A stretch of DNA of 32,408 bases from Acidobacteriota bacterium (GTDB lineage: Bacteria; Acidobacteriota; UBA890; WLXD01). The translations under genes were made by a program, and so were the position numbers. This document shows positions 1-8,234 of this stretch, in pieces (the stretch's first letter is position 1; every line of letters starts with the position of its first letter). The stretch lies in the NCBI GenBank assembly GCA_029263295.1, contig JAJCXT010000027.1, positions 1 to 32,408 on the forward strand, in the 5' to 3' direction. Under the pieces are notes generated by a model. The model did no database searches. It was given only the letters and a program-made list of their open reading frames with translations, and had not been told where the DNA came from.

Positions 1-272
1 TGCACGCACATGCCCAGGTAGCCGACGTTGTTGAAGAAGATCACCTGCGCGGCTACGTCGGGCGTACTGGGTTCGCACAACAGCGCCCCGACCATCGCAT
101 CTAAACCACGGGGCTCGTTAACCAGCGACGCGCGAAAATCATCGTGCGCCTCTCGCAGGCACGCCAACCGTTCGACAGCCGTCCCCTCCCCGAGGTCCGG
201 GCCACCGTTCATCACCACACGAGTCGGCTCGCCGCCGGTGTGCGAATCGATCACGTGGACACGTTGTGTCAC
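1..272 (-). CDS. 4-hydroxyproline epimerase / proline racemase family protein, C-terminally truncated by the window edge
   Basis: About 90 residues are visible, starting at a GTG at 270-272 whose GTGA overlaps the stop of the upstream regulator. The reading stays open to base 1. Family hallmarks seen: the N-terminal [15 protein letters not shown] block, the EPRG and VGALLCEP segments, and [12 protein letters not shown] ending at the window edge. In this family the cysteine of the (G)MC(G)H motif is one of the two catalytic acid/base cysteines; it is present, which argues against the dehydratase branch that has threonine there. The residue after it is valine rather than the usual glycine. Enzymes of this family invert the alpha carbon of 4-hydroxyproline or proline in the cytoplasm, feeding hydroxyproline catabolism. 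Coupling to an XRE-cupin regulator fits a substrate-induced catabolic operon. Epimerase versus racemase cannot be decided from this fragment. Confidence 0.85.
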   Translation of the reverse strand, partial: MTQRVHVIDSHTGGEPTRVVMNGGPDLGEGTAVERLACLREAHDDFRASLVNEPRGLDAMVGALLCEPSTPDVAAQVIFFNNVGYLGMCV

Positions 273-835
273 ATCTGCGCTCCACTGCTGTCGGACAGCA
301 GGACGAACTCCAACTCGCCACCGCCTGTATTGCGATACTCGACAGCGGCCTGAGGTCCGTATGTGATGTGGTCACCGGCAGCGAGGGCGACCTCGTCGTC
401 GCCGATCCGCAGCGCTAGCTCGCCGCGCGCCACCACCACGTGCTCGAGAACCCCCGGTCGATTCGCGGGCATCGCCCCGGAGCTGACCCCCTGCGGCAGG
501 ATGTAGGTTGCCACCTCTAGCGCACCATGCGTCAACGAGGTCGAAACTCCGTGTCGCGCGATACCCGTTTCGGGGTCAATCAACGTGCGCCGGTCTCGGG
601 CCCGCACGAGTGTGGTGGGAGCACCTGGCTCGTCGAGCAGCTCGGTCAGCGAGCAGCCCAGTGCCCGAGCGATCTGCCAGGCAAGCTTCACGGTCGGATT
701 CTTCACCGAGCGCTCAACCTCGGACAGCATGGCCGCGGACACACCGCTGCGCTGCGCCAGCCCATCGAGCGTGAGCCCCTGCCGCTGGCGCCGGGCCCTG
801 ATCTGGCCGCCGATATCGGGTCCCTGCTGCGTCAT
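269..835 (-). CDS. XRE-family transcriptional regulator with C-terminal cupin domain
   Basis: 188 residues. Residues about 9-63 form an XRE/Cro-type helix-turn-helix ([16 protein letters not shown], then the [13 protein letters not shown] recognition region). Residues about 105-183 form a small cupin barrel ([20 protein letters not shown], then AGDHITYGP). This is the usual architecture of repressors of amino-acid, polyamine or osmolyte catabolism, where the cupin is thought to sense the effector. The stop overlaps the epimerase start by four bases, so the two genes are probably cotranscribed and translationally coupled. The ATG at 835 has no Shine-Dalgarno sequence and lies next to the predicted transcription start, so the mRNA may be leaderless. 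Regulation of hydroxyproline or proline use is inferred from context only. Confidence 0.9.
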   Translation of the reverse strand: MTQQGPDIGGQIRARRQRQGLTLDGLAQRSGVSAAMLSEVERSVKNPTVKLAWQIARALGCSLTELLDEPGAPTTLVRARDRRTLIDPETGIARHGVSTSLTHGALEVATYILPQGVSSGAMPANRPGVLEHVVVARGELALRIGDDEVALAAGDHITYGPQAAVEYRNTGGGELEFVLLSDSSGAQM

Positions 836-842
836 AGCGACG

Positions 843-871
843 AAATTACGCTATAGCGAAACGACCGTCAA
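843..871 (-). promoter_or_regulatory. Predicted sigma70-type promoter of the XRE-cupin gene
   Basis: On the minus strand, TTGACG (871-866) is followed by a 17-bp spacer and TAATTT (848-843), a good vegetative promoter match. The expected transcription start is about base 836, one nucleotide before the ATG at 835. Confidence 0.5.
849..858. promoter_or_regulatory. Palindromic operator candidate in the promoter spacer
   Basis: CGCTATAGCG is a perfect 10-bp palindrome lying wholly within the spacer between the -35 and -10 elements of the XRE-cupin gene. Its position would let a bound repressor block RNA polymerase, so it is a candidate autoregulatory operator. Binding is inferred. Confidence 0.4.
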
Positions 872-912
872 TCGCAGGGAGCCGCAAGCACCTGAGTCCG
901 AGGTCCCCAACC

Positions 913-1020
913 AATGGAGGCGGCGGGAATTGAACCCGAATAGCGCAATCCCGATAACTACTTGATGGCAAACGACTTTCGGAGCGAGTGTTGGAAGAAT
1001 CGAAACTTGCCGCCTCCATT
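913..1020 (-). other. tmRNA-end-like sequence (possible tmRNA remnant or attachment-site scar)
   Basis: Read on the minus strand, bases 1017 to 915 begin with GGAGGCGGCAAGTTTCGATT and end with a T-arm and acceptor 3' strand (GGGTTCAATTCCCG, then CCGCCTCCA). The 5' and 3' arms pair perfectly; the repeat arms are 913-924 and 1009-1020 (12 bp). The 3' end matches the typical tmRNA/tRNA-like 3' end, and the 5' end resembles the tmRNA GGTTTCGA start, but only about 103 nt separate the ends, whereas tmRNA is about 350 nt. No anticodon arm is convincing, and selenocysteine tRNA does not fit. No CCA is encoded. It may be an internally deleted tmRNA copy, or the 3' duplicate left by an integrative element that used ssrA as target. 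Confidence 0.4.
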
Positions 1021-1074
1021 TGACTGCCCTGGAGTCCCCTCAGACCAACGCCGTGATGACCTGGAACCGTGGGC

Positions 1075-3060
1075 TCAGGGGCCTAGCAGCTGAGCGAGGT
1101 TCTCCCTCAGCGTTGCCATCGTGTAGGGCTTCTGGATGAATCCGGCCAAGCCCTTTCCGGTGAAGCGCTGGGTGGCATCCTGCATGCCGTAGCCACTGCA
1201 GAGGATGACGTCGACGCCGGGCTGGATGCGACACAGCTCGCGAAAGGTCTCTTCTCCGTCCATGTGTGGCATGGTCAGGTCGAGCAGAACGCAGACGATC
1301 TCTGTGCGGTGCTCGCGAAACACCTCCACTGCCTCCCGGCCGTCGGCCGCCGTCAGAGCGGTGAAGCCCATGCGCTCGACCATTTGTCTTCCCACGGCAC
1401 GAACCGTCTCCTCGTCGTCGACGATCAGAACGGTTCCCTGCCCTTGCCATGCCGTCTCCTCGTGCTCGCGTCTCCCCCCCGTTAGCTCGGCGCCGTCCTC
1501 GGCCAGCTCGTTCGCAGGAAAGAGGATCCTGAACGTCGTGCCCTTGCCGACCTCGCTGGAGATCTTGATCGCACCCTTGTGACCGCGCAGGATGCCGTGC
1601 GTTGCTGACATGCCCATCCCACGCCCAGTGAACTTGGTGGTGAAGAATGGATCGAAGATCTTCTCGATAGTTTCCGCGTCCATGCCGCAGCCTGTGTCGT
1701 CTACGTCGAGGTAGACGTAGACTCCCTCGGCGAGGGGTCCGTCAAATCCGACGATCACGCTGCGTTCGAGCCCCGTGAGAAAAGAACGGTCGCAGGACAG
1801 GGCGCCGGTCGAGAGCGTGATGACGCCGCTCCGACCGCCGATCGCCTCCGAGGCGTTGATGATCAGGTTCATGATGATCTGGCGAATCTGCGTGCCGTCG
1901 CCGTCAAAGGTGGGCAGGTTGTCGGCGAAGTCGTACTTGAGCACAACCTTCTTCGAGATGGAGGCATCGAGAAGATGGACCGTTTCCTTGACGAACTCAC
2001 CCAGGTCGATCGGTTCGATGGTCAACCGGCCTTTGCCCGAGTAGGCCAGCATTTGGTTGGCCAATCCGGCGGCACGCCTGGATGCCTCTTCAATTTCCTG
2101 GAGGTTGCCACGGGCCGAGGAGTCGGGGGGGAGTTCGTCTAGAGCCAGGTCTGCGTTGCCCAGGATGGCCGCCAGGATGTTGTTGAAGTCGTGCGCGATA
2201 CCACCGGCCAACACGCCTAGACTCTCGAGTCTCTGGGCCTGCTGGACTTGCCGTTCGAGACCAAGTTTCTCTTCCTCGGCCAGCTTGTGCTCGGTCATGT
2301 CCAGCCAGACGGTATGGAGTAGTGTCTCCTCATCCTGCGGGATAGCGGTGAGAGAGACTTCGACAGGGAACACCTCCCCATCTCGACGCTTATGATCCCA
2401 TTCGAAGCGATGAGTTCCCCTGGTTAGGGCGATGTCCATCATCTCCATCGCTTTGTCATACGATGTCCTGCCATCGGGCTGGAACTCTGGAGACAGCTCC
2501 GAGGGGTGGGTGTTGAGCAGATCCTCTTTGCGCTCGCACTTCAGCATGTTCGCTGCGGCGGCGTTGCAGTCGACGAACTTGTAGTCGCGAATCATTAACA
2601 TCGCATCCACCGAGCGCTCGAAGAACGTGCGGTACTTTGACTCGCTTCTGCCCAGCGCCTCCTCGGCGAGCTTGCGCTCGGTGATGTCGTGGATCGAACC
2701 CACCAGAAGGTGGTTCCCGGAATCGACGATGCGCGCTTTGCTCGTAACGATGCTCCGTACGCCCCTGCCCTGCACCGTGAGGGTCTCTTCGCACACGTGC
2801 GGTATGCCAGTATCGAGAACCTCCCTGTCGACAGCGAGAAAACGCGCCCTCTCGTCTGCCGGAACGTGTTCCGCAAGGGTCATACCGATCACCGAGTCGA
2901 CATCCAGGGCGAAGATATCGCAGAAGGCACGATTCGCGAGGATGACACGATGGTCGGCGTCCTTTACGAATATCGGGTCTCCGACGGTGTCGAGAATATC
3001 TCTCAGGCGTCCTTCCAGGAGCGCCTCCGCCCGATGGATGTCTCGGTTGCCCTTGCTCAC
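1075..3060 (-). CDS. Hybrid sensor histidine kinase: PAS-PAS-HisKA-HATPase-receiver
   Basis: 661 residues from a GTG at 3060 with no strong ribosome site. No membrane segment is visible, so it is probably cytoplasmic. PAS 1 spans about 20-130 and PAS 2 about 140-262, each ending in a D(I/M)TE(R/H)K-type linker. The phosphoacceptor His290 lies in GGIAHDFNNILAAILGN. The ATPase domain has an N box (IIMNLIINASEA), a G1 box (DVDDTGCGM) and an F box (FDPFFTTKFTGRG), then a GMGMS stretch where GLGL is usual. The C-terminal receiver (about 533-660) has the acidic DDEE pair, the phosphoacceptor Asp in LLDLTMP and a C-terminal Lys in QKPY. The protein could autophosphorylate and pass phosphate to its own receiver. 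No separate response regulator or phosphotransfer protein is adjacent, so it is an orphan. The signal is unknown. Confidence 0.92.
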   Translation of the reverse strand: MSKGNRDIHRAEALLEGRLRDILDTVGDPIFVKDADHRVILANRAFCDIFALDVDSVIGMTLAEHVPADERARFLAVDREVLDTGIPHVCEETLTVQGRGVRSIVTSKARIVDSGNHLLVGSIHDITERKLAEEALGRSESKYRTFFERSVDAMLMIRDYKFVDCNAAAANMLKCERKEDLLNTHPSELSPEFQPDGRTSYDKAMEMMDIALTRGTHRFEWDHKRRDGEVFPVEVSLTAIPQDEETLLHTVWLDMTEHKLAEEEKLGLERQVQQAQRLESLGVLAGGIAHDFNNILAAILGNADLALDELPPDSSARGNLQEIEEASRRAAGLANQMLAYSGKGRLTIEPIDLGEFVKETVHLLDASISKKVVLKYDFADNLPTFDGDGTQIRQIIMNLIINASEAIGGRSGVITLSTGALSCDRSFLTGLERSVIVGFDGPLAEGVYVYLDVDDTGCGMDAETIEKIFDPFFTTKFTGRGMGMSATHGILRGHKGAIKISSEVGKGTTFRILFPANELAEDGAELTGGRREHEETAWQGQGTVLIVDDEETVRAVGRQMVERMGFTALTAADGREAVEVFREHRTEIVCVLLDLTMPHMDGEETFRELCRIQPGVDVILCSGYGMQDATQRFTGKGLAGFIQKPYTMATLRENLAQLLGP

Positions 3061-3489
3061 TTGGAGCCGCCCCGATTCAGTGGACAGGTAGGCGCTTCGG
3101 TGCGGAAAGGTGTCCTTCCCCTTCTGCCGAGGGCGCCAGAAGTTCCGCTGCAGTGCGGTGGAGGGGAGCGCAGCGAAAAATGCCGCCTAGGAGAGTTGTA
3201 CCACGCCCCCGATGGTGGCGCTGTTTCCCTGGATGATGCTGCAGTTGGGTACGCGGTCATGCACTCCGTCGCCCGGACTCTACTCTTGCCGAGGTCTGGT
3301 CGGTCGAGCTGACGGGAGTTGTTGCCCGTGTGCTGGGGCTCCGCGAATCCGGGTCTGCGACTCTGCCTGTCGAGGCGCGACCCGAGGCGATCCTGGGACT
3401 TGCCAGACTCACCCTGTGGTTCCTTGCCGAACGCGTACGGAGCAGGCGCCTGGAAGAGTGGTGGCCTGGGTACCCCGCCCTCCGTCGTG

Positions 3490-3507
3490 CGCGCTCAAGT
3501 GAGCGCG
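3490..3507. repeat. 8-bp perfect inverted repeat with a 2-bp centre
   Basis: CGCGCTCA and TGAGCGCG flank AG. The spacing is too short for a stable RNA hairpin, so a protein-binding palindrome is more plausible. It lies 30 bp upstream of the short ORF at 3538. Confidence 0.3.
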
Positions 3508-3537
3508 TTCGAGGGTCGCAGACCGGCTGGAGGTGCC

Positions 3538-3672
3538 ATGAGACAGCACTTCAGTCCAGCCTTCAGCAACAAGCACTGGGCGAGCGCCGAGCGAAGGGCA
3601 GGGGTCTATTCACGGGCGGTCCACGGCGACGCCGACGTTACGTACAGCAGCTACTGGAGGCGGTCCCGCTGA
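3538..3672 (+). CDS. Possible small ORF of 44 residues, unrecognised
   Basis: An ATG at 3538 is preceded by GGAGG (3529-3533) with a 4-base spacer, one of the better ribosome-site matches in the window. The product is 44 residues, basic and aromatic (begins MRQHFSPAFSNKHW, ends SSYWRRSR), with no signal peptide or membrane helix. It matches no family I know. It sits inside a gap that otherwise looks non-coding, and the reading frame is also open upstream, so this may be chance. Confidence 0.2.
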   Translation: MRQHFSPAFSNKHWASAERRAGVYSRAVHGDADVTYSSYWRRSR

Positions 3673-3780
3673 ACGAAAGCGACCGACGCCACTCTCAAGC
3701 GGTGACGGTTGCGTCACGCCGGAATCTCCGCTCCGCCTGCCCTCCGCACCAGCCGACAGGAAACGACCCGCCAGCGGCCC

Positions 3781-4887
3781 CTAGCGACTCTGGCGCTCTA
3801 ACTCGTCGTCGATCATCTCGGCGATCATCTCGAACGGCACCGCGCCGCCCACCAACGGCCGGCCGTTGACGAAGATCGCCGGCGTGCCATCAATACCGAG
3901 TCGCTGGCCGGCGCTCAGATCGTCCGCAACCCTGTCCGCGAACTTGCCCGTGTCCAGGCACGCGTCGAACGCCGCCTGATCCAGGCCCAAACGACCTGCC
4001 TTCCGCTTGAGGTCTCCCTCGCTGAGCATCGCCTGCTCGGCGAACATGGCGTCGTGCAGTTCCCAGAAGCGGCCCTGCTCGTTGGCACAGAGCGAAGCCT
4101 CTGCCGCCTTCTGTGCGTTGGGGTGAATCTGGCTCAGCGGGAACTGGCGGTAGACGAGGCGAATCTGCCCCGCGTAGGTGTCCTTTATCTGGTCCAACGT
4201 CGCTGCGAAGCCGCCGCAGTAAGGGCACTCGAAATCAGAGAACTCGACCAACGTGATCGGGGCATCTGCCGGGCCGAAGACCGGCTGCCCTTCGTTGTCG
4301 AAATCAACGCGGTACGGATCGACGATGACATCGACCTCGTGGCCCTCTGCCAGCGTGCCGGTGAACTCCACCATGCGCTCTTCGCGTTCCTCATCCCACA
4401 GGAACTGGCGGATCGGTCCGCGCAGCATCTCCAGCGGCCGGCCCTGCAGGCGCCCTTGATTGGCCGCGTACCAGGCCGCGATATCAGCTTCGGTAACGGT
4501 GATTTCCGACTCGATCTCGGCGAGCACCATGTCCTCGACCGTCACTCCGCGCGTCGCTGCCTCGGATTCCAGCAGCCGCTGGCGCACCGCCTGCGTCACT
4601 CCCGCCTCCAACAGGGCGTACAGCTGGCTACCGTACTGATGTTCGAGCGTCGCGAGTTCATCTCCAACGAAGTCTTCAAGATCAGCACGGGTGATCTCCT
4701 CGCCATCAACCACCGCTAGCGGGCCGTCGGGGCGGGTGGAGGACTGCGCGCTACCGGCGGACGACCTGCGCGCCGGGGATTCCTGCGAGGTCACCTCGTC
4801 GGCACACCCCACGAGGCCCGCGAGCAAAAGGACCGGAAGCAAGAGGGCCACCAAGCGTCGGGCCGAAAGGGGCGAGAATGCGGACAT
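3781..4887 (-). CDS. Lipoprotein with SurA-like N-terminal region and DsbA-like thioredoxin domain
   Basis: 368 residues. The N-terminus is a lipoprotein signal (Arg-Arg, hydrophobic run, lipobox LVGC with Cys28), so the protein should be anchored in the envelope facing the periplasm. A Ser/Arg-rich linker leads to a helical region (about 55-175) starting with a DGEEITRADLEDF pattern typical of SurA/PpiC N-domains. The C-terminal half (about 200-365) is a DsbA-like thioredoxin fold: the FSDFECPYC active site and the cis-proline loop GTPAIFVNG are both present. Likely role: oxidation or isomerisation of disulfides in secreted proteins, perhaps with chaperone-type client binding by the N-terminal part. 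The ATG at 4887 has GGAG six bases upstream. It is monocistronic here, with no DsbB-like partner. Confidence 0.9.
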   Translation of the reverse strand: MSAFSPLSARRLVALLLPVLLLAGLVGCADEVTSQESPARRSSAGSAQSSTRPDGPLAVVDGEEITRADLEDFVGDELATLEHQYGSQLYALLEAGVTQAVRQRLLESEAATRGVTVEDMVLAEIESEITVTEADIAAWYAANQGRLQGRPLEMLRGPIRQFLWDEEREERMVEFTGTLAEGHEVDVIVDPYRVDFDNEGQPVFGPADAPITLVEFSDFECPYCGGFAATLDQIKDTYAGQIRLVYRQFPLSQIHPNAQKAAEASLCANEQGRFWELHDAMFAEQAMLSEGDLKRKAGRLGLDQAAFDACLDTGKFADRVADDLSAGQRLGIDGTPAIFVNGRPLVGGAVPFEMIAEMIDDELERQSR

Positions 4888-5030
4888 TGAGAGCTCCGAA
4901 TTGCGGAAGGAAAGATCCAGCCCTCTAGCTTAGCGGGTCCCCGATGCCGGAGCGCGCCCGCACGGGGTCGTGCGTATGAAGCGATACAGTGGCATAGCCG
5001 CGCCGTACTCCCAAAGAGCGAGACGAACTA

Positions 5031-8000
5031 ATGACCTTTCGCCGATTCCTGATCGTCGTCCTTTCCGTCGCACTCGTCGCCCCCGCGGCGGCAATCAATG
5101 CCCAGGAATTTGAGCCCGGCGCGTTCAACGGGCTGCGCTATCGCCACGTCGGCCCCATCGGGAACCGGGTGAGCGCGGTGGTCGGCGTACCCGGCGACCC
5201 CAACACCTATCTGCTTGGCGCTGCGTCGGGCGGCGTCTTCAAGAGCACCGACGGCGGCATCGACTGGCGCCCTGTTTTCGATGACCAGCCAGTACAGTCG
5301 ATCGGCTCGCTGGCGATCGCCGCGAGTGACCCCAACGTGGTGTGGGCCGGAACTGGCGAGACCTTCATCCGCAGCAACGTCATCGTTGGCAACGGCGTAT
5401 ACAAGTCGACCGACGGCGGTGAAAGCTGGCGCCACATGGGACTGGACGAGAGTGGCCGCGTCGGCCGGATTGTGATCCACCCGACCAATCCCGACATCGT
5501 CTACGTGGCCGCGCTCGGCCACCTGTATGGCCCCCAGGAAGACCGCGGCGTCTACCGCACCATGGACGGCGGCCAGAACTGGGAGCGCGTCCTGTTCGTG
5601 GATGAGAACACCGGTGCGGTGGATCTGGTGATGGACGCGGCCAACCCGCGCATCATCTATGCGGCCATGTGGCAGATGGAGATCTGGACCTGGGGTCGGC
5701 AGAGCGGAGGCGGCGGCAGCGGCATCTACAAGTCGACCGACAGCGGCTCGACATGGACCGAGTTGACCGGAGGCGGGCGCGGACTGCCCGCCAAGCCACT
5801 CGGCAAGATCGGACTGTCGGTGTCGGCCGACAACCCGGCGCGCGTCTACGCCCTGATCGAAACGAGCGCCTTCACAGAATTCGCGGCCACCGATGACGTC
5901 GGAGTGCTGTGGAGTTCGGACGATCGTGGCGAGAGCTGGAACCTGATCAGCCGCAACCACGCGCTGACCCAGCGGCCCCTCTACTACACGCGCTCGGCGG
6001 TAGCCCCCGACGACCACAACGAGATCCACTTCCTGGCGGTGATGCACACCCGCTCACTGGATGGCGGCGCTTCGGTAGAGCGTATCGGCGTTGGCGGCGA
6101 CAACCACGACATGTGGATCGATCCGCTCATTCCTGATCGCATGATCGTGGGCCACGATGGCGGCGTCTCCATCTCGAACAATCGTGGCCAGGACTGGTGG
6201 ACGCCGACGCTGCCCATCGCCCAGATGTACCACGTGTGGACCGATAACGAGGTGCCGTATTTCCTCTACGGAAACCGGCAGGACGGTCCCTCGTTCCGCG
6301 GGCCGAGCAATACCCTGACGCGGGGGCGCATCGCCACCACCGCCTGGCATTCCGTCGGCGGCTGCGAGTCGGGATGGGCGATCCCGGACCCCTCCGACAG
6401 TAACATCGTCTGGTCGGGCTGCTACGACAGCATCCTCGAACGTTACGACCTGCGCACCGGTCACTCGCAAAACGTCAGCGTCTGGCCGGATAACCCCGAG
6501 GGGTGGGCTGCGGGCGACGTTCGTTACCGCTTCCAGTGGACGTTCCCGTTCGCCATCTCGCCGCACGACAACAGCATCGTCTACGCGGGCAGCCAGCACG
6601 TTCACCGCACCAACAACGGCGGCCGGTCCTGGGAAGTCATCAGCCCCGACCTGACCACCAACGATCCCGAGATGCAGCGCAAGACCGGCGGCCTCACGCC
6701 TGACGACTCCAGTCCGACCTACGCCTCGGTACTGTTTGCTATTACCGAGTCGCCACTGGAGCAGGGGGTAATCTGGGCCGGATCCAACGACGGGTTGATC
6801 CATGTGAGTCGGGACGACGGCGCCAGCTGGAACAACGTCACCGAGAACATGGACGGATTGTCTCCCCTCGGCACCGTGAGCGGCATCGAGCCTTCACGCC
6901 ACGTCGCCGGCAAGGCGTACGTTGCGATCGACATGCACCAGGTGAATTCGACGGAGCCTGAACTGTGGATGACCGAGAACTATGGCGCGAGCTGGAGCCG
7001 TATCGTCGACGGCATCCCGGCGGGGCCGCTCAGCTACACGCACGTGGTGCGCGAGGACCCCGTTCGACCGGGGCTGCTCTATGCCGGTACCGGCAATGGC
7101 CTCTACGTCTCGTTCGACGACGGCGCCGGCTGGCACTCACTGAACATGAACCTTCCCCACGCACCGGTTCACTGGCTGACGATCCAGGAGCACTTCAACG
7201 ACCTCGTCGTAGCCACATACGGTCGCGGCTTCTGGATCCTCGACGACATCTCGCCGCTGCAGCAGGCCGGCGCGGGCTTCGCTGGCGACGCGCCACATCT
7301 GTTCGCACCACGCGCCGCGTACCGCTTCCTCTCCAAGCAGAGTCACGTCACACCGCGCAGCGACGCGGGCGCCGGCGAGAACCCACGTTACGGCGCTTCG
7401 TTCCACTACTGGCTGCCGGAGAGCGCGGCCGGCGGCCGCGTGAGCGGCAAACTGCTCGACTCGGACGGCAACGTGGCGAGTGAGCTGAGAGGCCTGGGCT
7501 CCGAGGCCGGCCTGAACCGCGCCTGGTGGAATCTTCGCCTGACGAGTTCGCGGTCCCCACGGCTTCGCACCCAGCCGCTGGAGCATGCGCACGGAGAGTT
7601 CAACGAGCAGGGCTGGCGCCCTCTGATGGAGGGCGGACGGGTAGCCCCGCTGGCGATGCCGGGCACCTACACGCTGCAGATCACCATCGGCGATGAGACC
7701 TTCGAGCAACCGATCGAGGTCCGGCAGGACCCGAACTCCGCCGGTACCCTCGCAGAGCTGGCCGACCAGACCGAGTTCCTGCTGGCGATCCGTGACGACG
7801 TGAACGCAACGGTCGACGTTATCGATGAGATCGAATGGCTGCGCAAGGGCATCGCCGACATTCGCAACCGCACCCGGCAACAGCGCATCGAGATGGACGA
7901 ATCACTGACCGGACAGATGGACGCACTCGACGACTCATTGATCGAGGTCCAGATGGGCCTGTACGACCTACGCATGACGGGCGGCATGGCGTTCCAAGAC

Positions 8001-8225
8001 ACGCTGCGCTGGCCACGCCAGCTGTTCGCGAAGCTGACGAGCCTCGCGGGCTACGTGCAGGGCACCGATTTCGCGCCGACCTCCCAGCAGTTCGAGGTGC
8101 ATGAGGTGTACCGGGAGCGACTGGCGCACGCGCAGACCCGACTGGCGGAGTTGCGCGTGACAGCGTCGCAGGTCGACGCGGCTCTGGCCGCCGCCGGATT
8201 CGGTTCGATCAACGCTCAGCGCTGA
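5031..8225 (+). CDS. Secreted BNR/Asp-box beta-propeller protein (VPS10/sortilin-like)
   Basis: 1064 residues with a Sec signal peptide (MTFRRFLIVV... ending at INAQE, about residue 26). At least eight Asp-box or degenerate Asp-box turns (S/T-x-D-x-G-x-x-W type) are visible, for example KSTDGGIDW, KSTDGGESW, RTMDGGQNW, KSTDSGSTW, SSDDRGESW, RTNNGGRSW, VSRDDGASW and VSFDDGAGW, covering about residues 60-710. This implies one large or two stacked beta-propellers of the VPS10 type. The YGRGFWILDDISPL motif near residue 730 is typical of this bacterial family. A beta-rich domain follows, then a helical C-terminus (about 895-1060). Homologues are often annotated as glycosyl hydrolases, but no catalytic residues can be assigned, so the substrate and activity are unknown. 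No outer-membrane sorting tail is seen. Confidence 0.85.
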   Translation: MTFRRFLIVVLSVALVAPAAAINAQEFEPGAFNGLRYRHVGPIGNRVSAVVGVPGDPNTYLLGAASGGVFKSTDGGIDWRPVFDDQPVQSIGSLAIAASDPNVVWAGTGETFIRSNVIVGNGVYKSTDGGESWRHMGLDESGRVGRIVIHPTNPDIVYVAALGHLYGPQEDRGVYRTMDGGQNWERVLFVDENTGAVDLVMDAANPRIIYAAMWQMEIWTWGRQSGGGGSGIYKSTDSGSTWTELTGGGRGLPAKPLGKIGLSVSADNPARVYALIETSAFTEFAATDDVGVLWSSDDRGESWNLISRNHALTQRPLYYTRSAVAPDDHNEIHFLAVMHTRSLDGGASVERIGVGGDNHDMWIDPLIPDRMIVGHDGGVSISNNRGQDWWTPTLPIAQMYHVWTDNEVPYFLYGNRQDGPSFRGPSNTLTRGRIATTAWHSVGGCESGWAIPDPSDSNIVWSGCYDSILERYDLRTGHSQNVSVWPDNPEGWAAGDVRYRFQWTFPFAISPHDNSIVYAGSQHVHRTNNGGRSWEVISPDLTTNDPEMQRKTGGLTPDDSSPTYASVLFAITESPLEQGVIWAGSNDGLIHVSRDDGASWNNVTENMDGLSPLGTVSGIEPSRHVAGKAYVAIDMHQVNSTEPELWMTENYGASWSRIVDGIPAGPLSYTHVVREDPVRPGLLYAGTGNGLYVSFDDGAGWHSLNMNLPHAPVHWLTIQEHFNDLVVATYGRGFWILDDISPLQQAGAGFAGDAPHLFAPRAAYRFLSKQSHVTPRSDAGAGENPRYGASFHYWLPESAAGGRVSGKLLDSDGNVASELRGLGSEAGLNRAWWNLRLTSSRSPRLRTQPLEHAHGEFNEQGWRPLMEGGRVAPLAMPGTYTLQITIGDETFEQPIEVRQDPNSAGTLAELADQTEFLLAIRDDVNATVDVIDEIEWLRKGIADIRNRTRQQRIEMDESLTGQMDALDDSLIEVQMGLYDLRMTGGMAFQDTLRWPRQLFAKLTSLAGYVQGTDFAPTSQQFEVHEVYRERLAHAQTRLAELRVTASQVDAALAAAGFGSINAQR

Positions 8226-8232
8226 GAGCGCT
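8218..8232. terminator. Hairpin in the convergent gap, weak terminator candidate
   Basis: AGCGCT-GAG-AGCGCT spans the end of the propeller gene and the start of the 9-bp gap before the convergent exonuclease stop. An outer pair, AACGCT (8211-8216) and AGCGTT (8237-8242), extends the dyad. There is no T-run on either strand. Confidence 0.25.
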
Positions 8233-8234
8233 AG

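Larger units (their letters stand above)
3061..3780. other. 720-bp region without a confident gene
   Basis: It lies between the 5' ends of no divergent pair: the kinase reads away to the left and the DsbA-like gene ends at 3781. It should hold the kinase promoter, which I could not define, and any terminator of the DsbA-like gene. Open frames exist on the plus strand (about 3261-3869 and 3319-3672), but their residues are arginine- and serine-rich and match nothing I recognise. The only notable signals are a palindrome at 3490-3507 and a short ORF with a purine-rich site at 3538. It could be a decayed gene. Confidence 0.5.

Noticed and set aside
913-1020. Selenocysteine tRNA
   Set aside because: The acceptor arms would fit an extended stem, but no UCA anticodon sits in a seven-base loop with U33, and the D-arm and variable arm do not form.
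3057-3260. Minus-strand 67-codon frame upstream of the histidine kinase
   Set aside because: Ser/Pro/Arg-rich with no ribosome site or domain; probably leader or spacer sequence.
5028-6047. 339-codon open frame antisense to the propeller gene
   Set aside because: The plus-strand frame has clear Asp-box motifs and a signal peptide; long antisense frames are common in GC-rich genes and this one has no recognisable domain.
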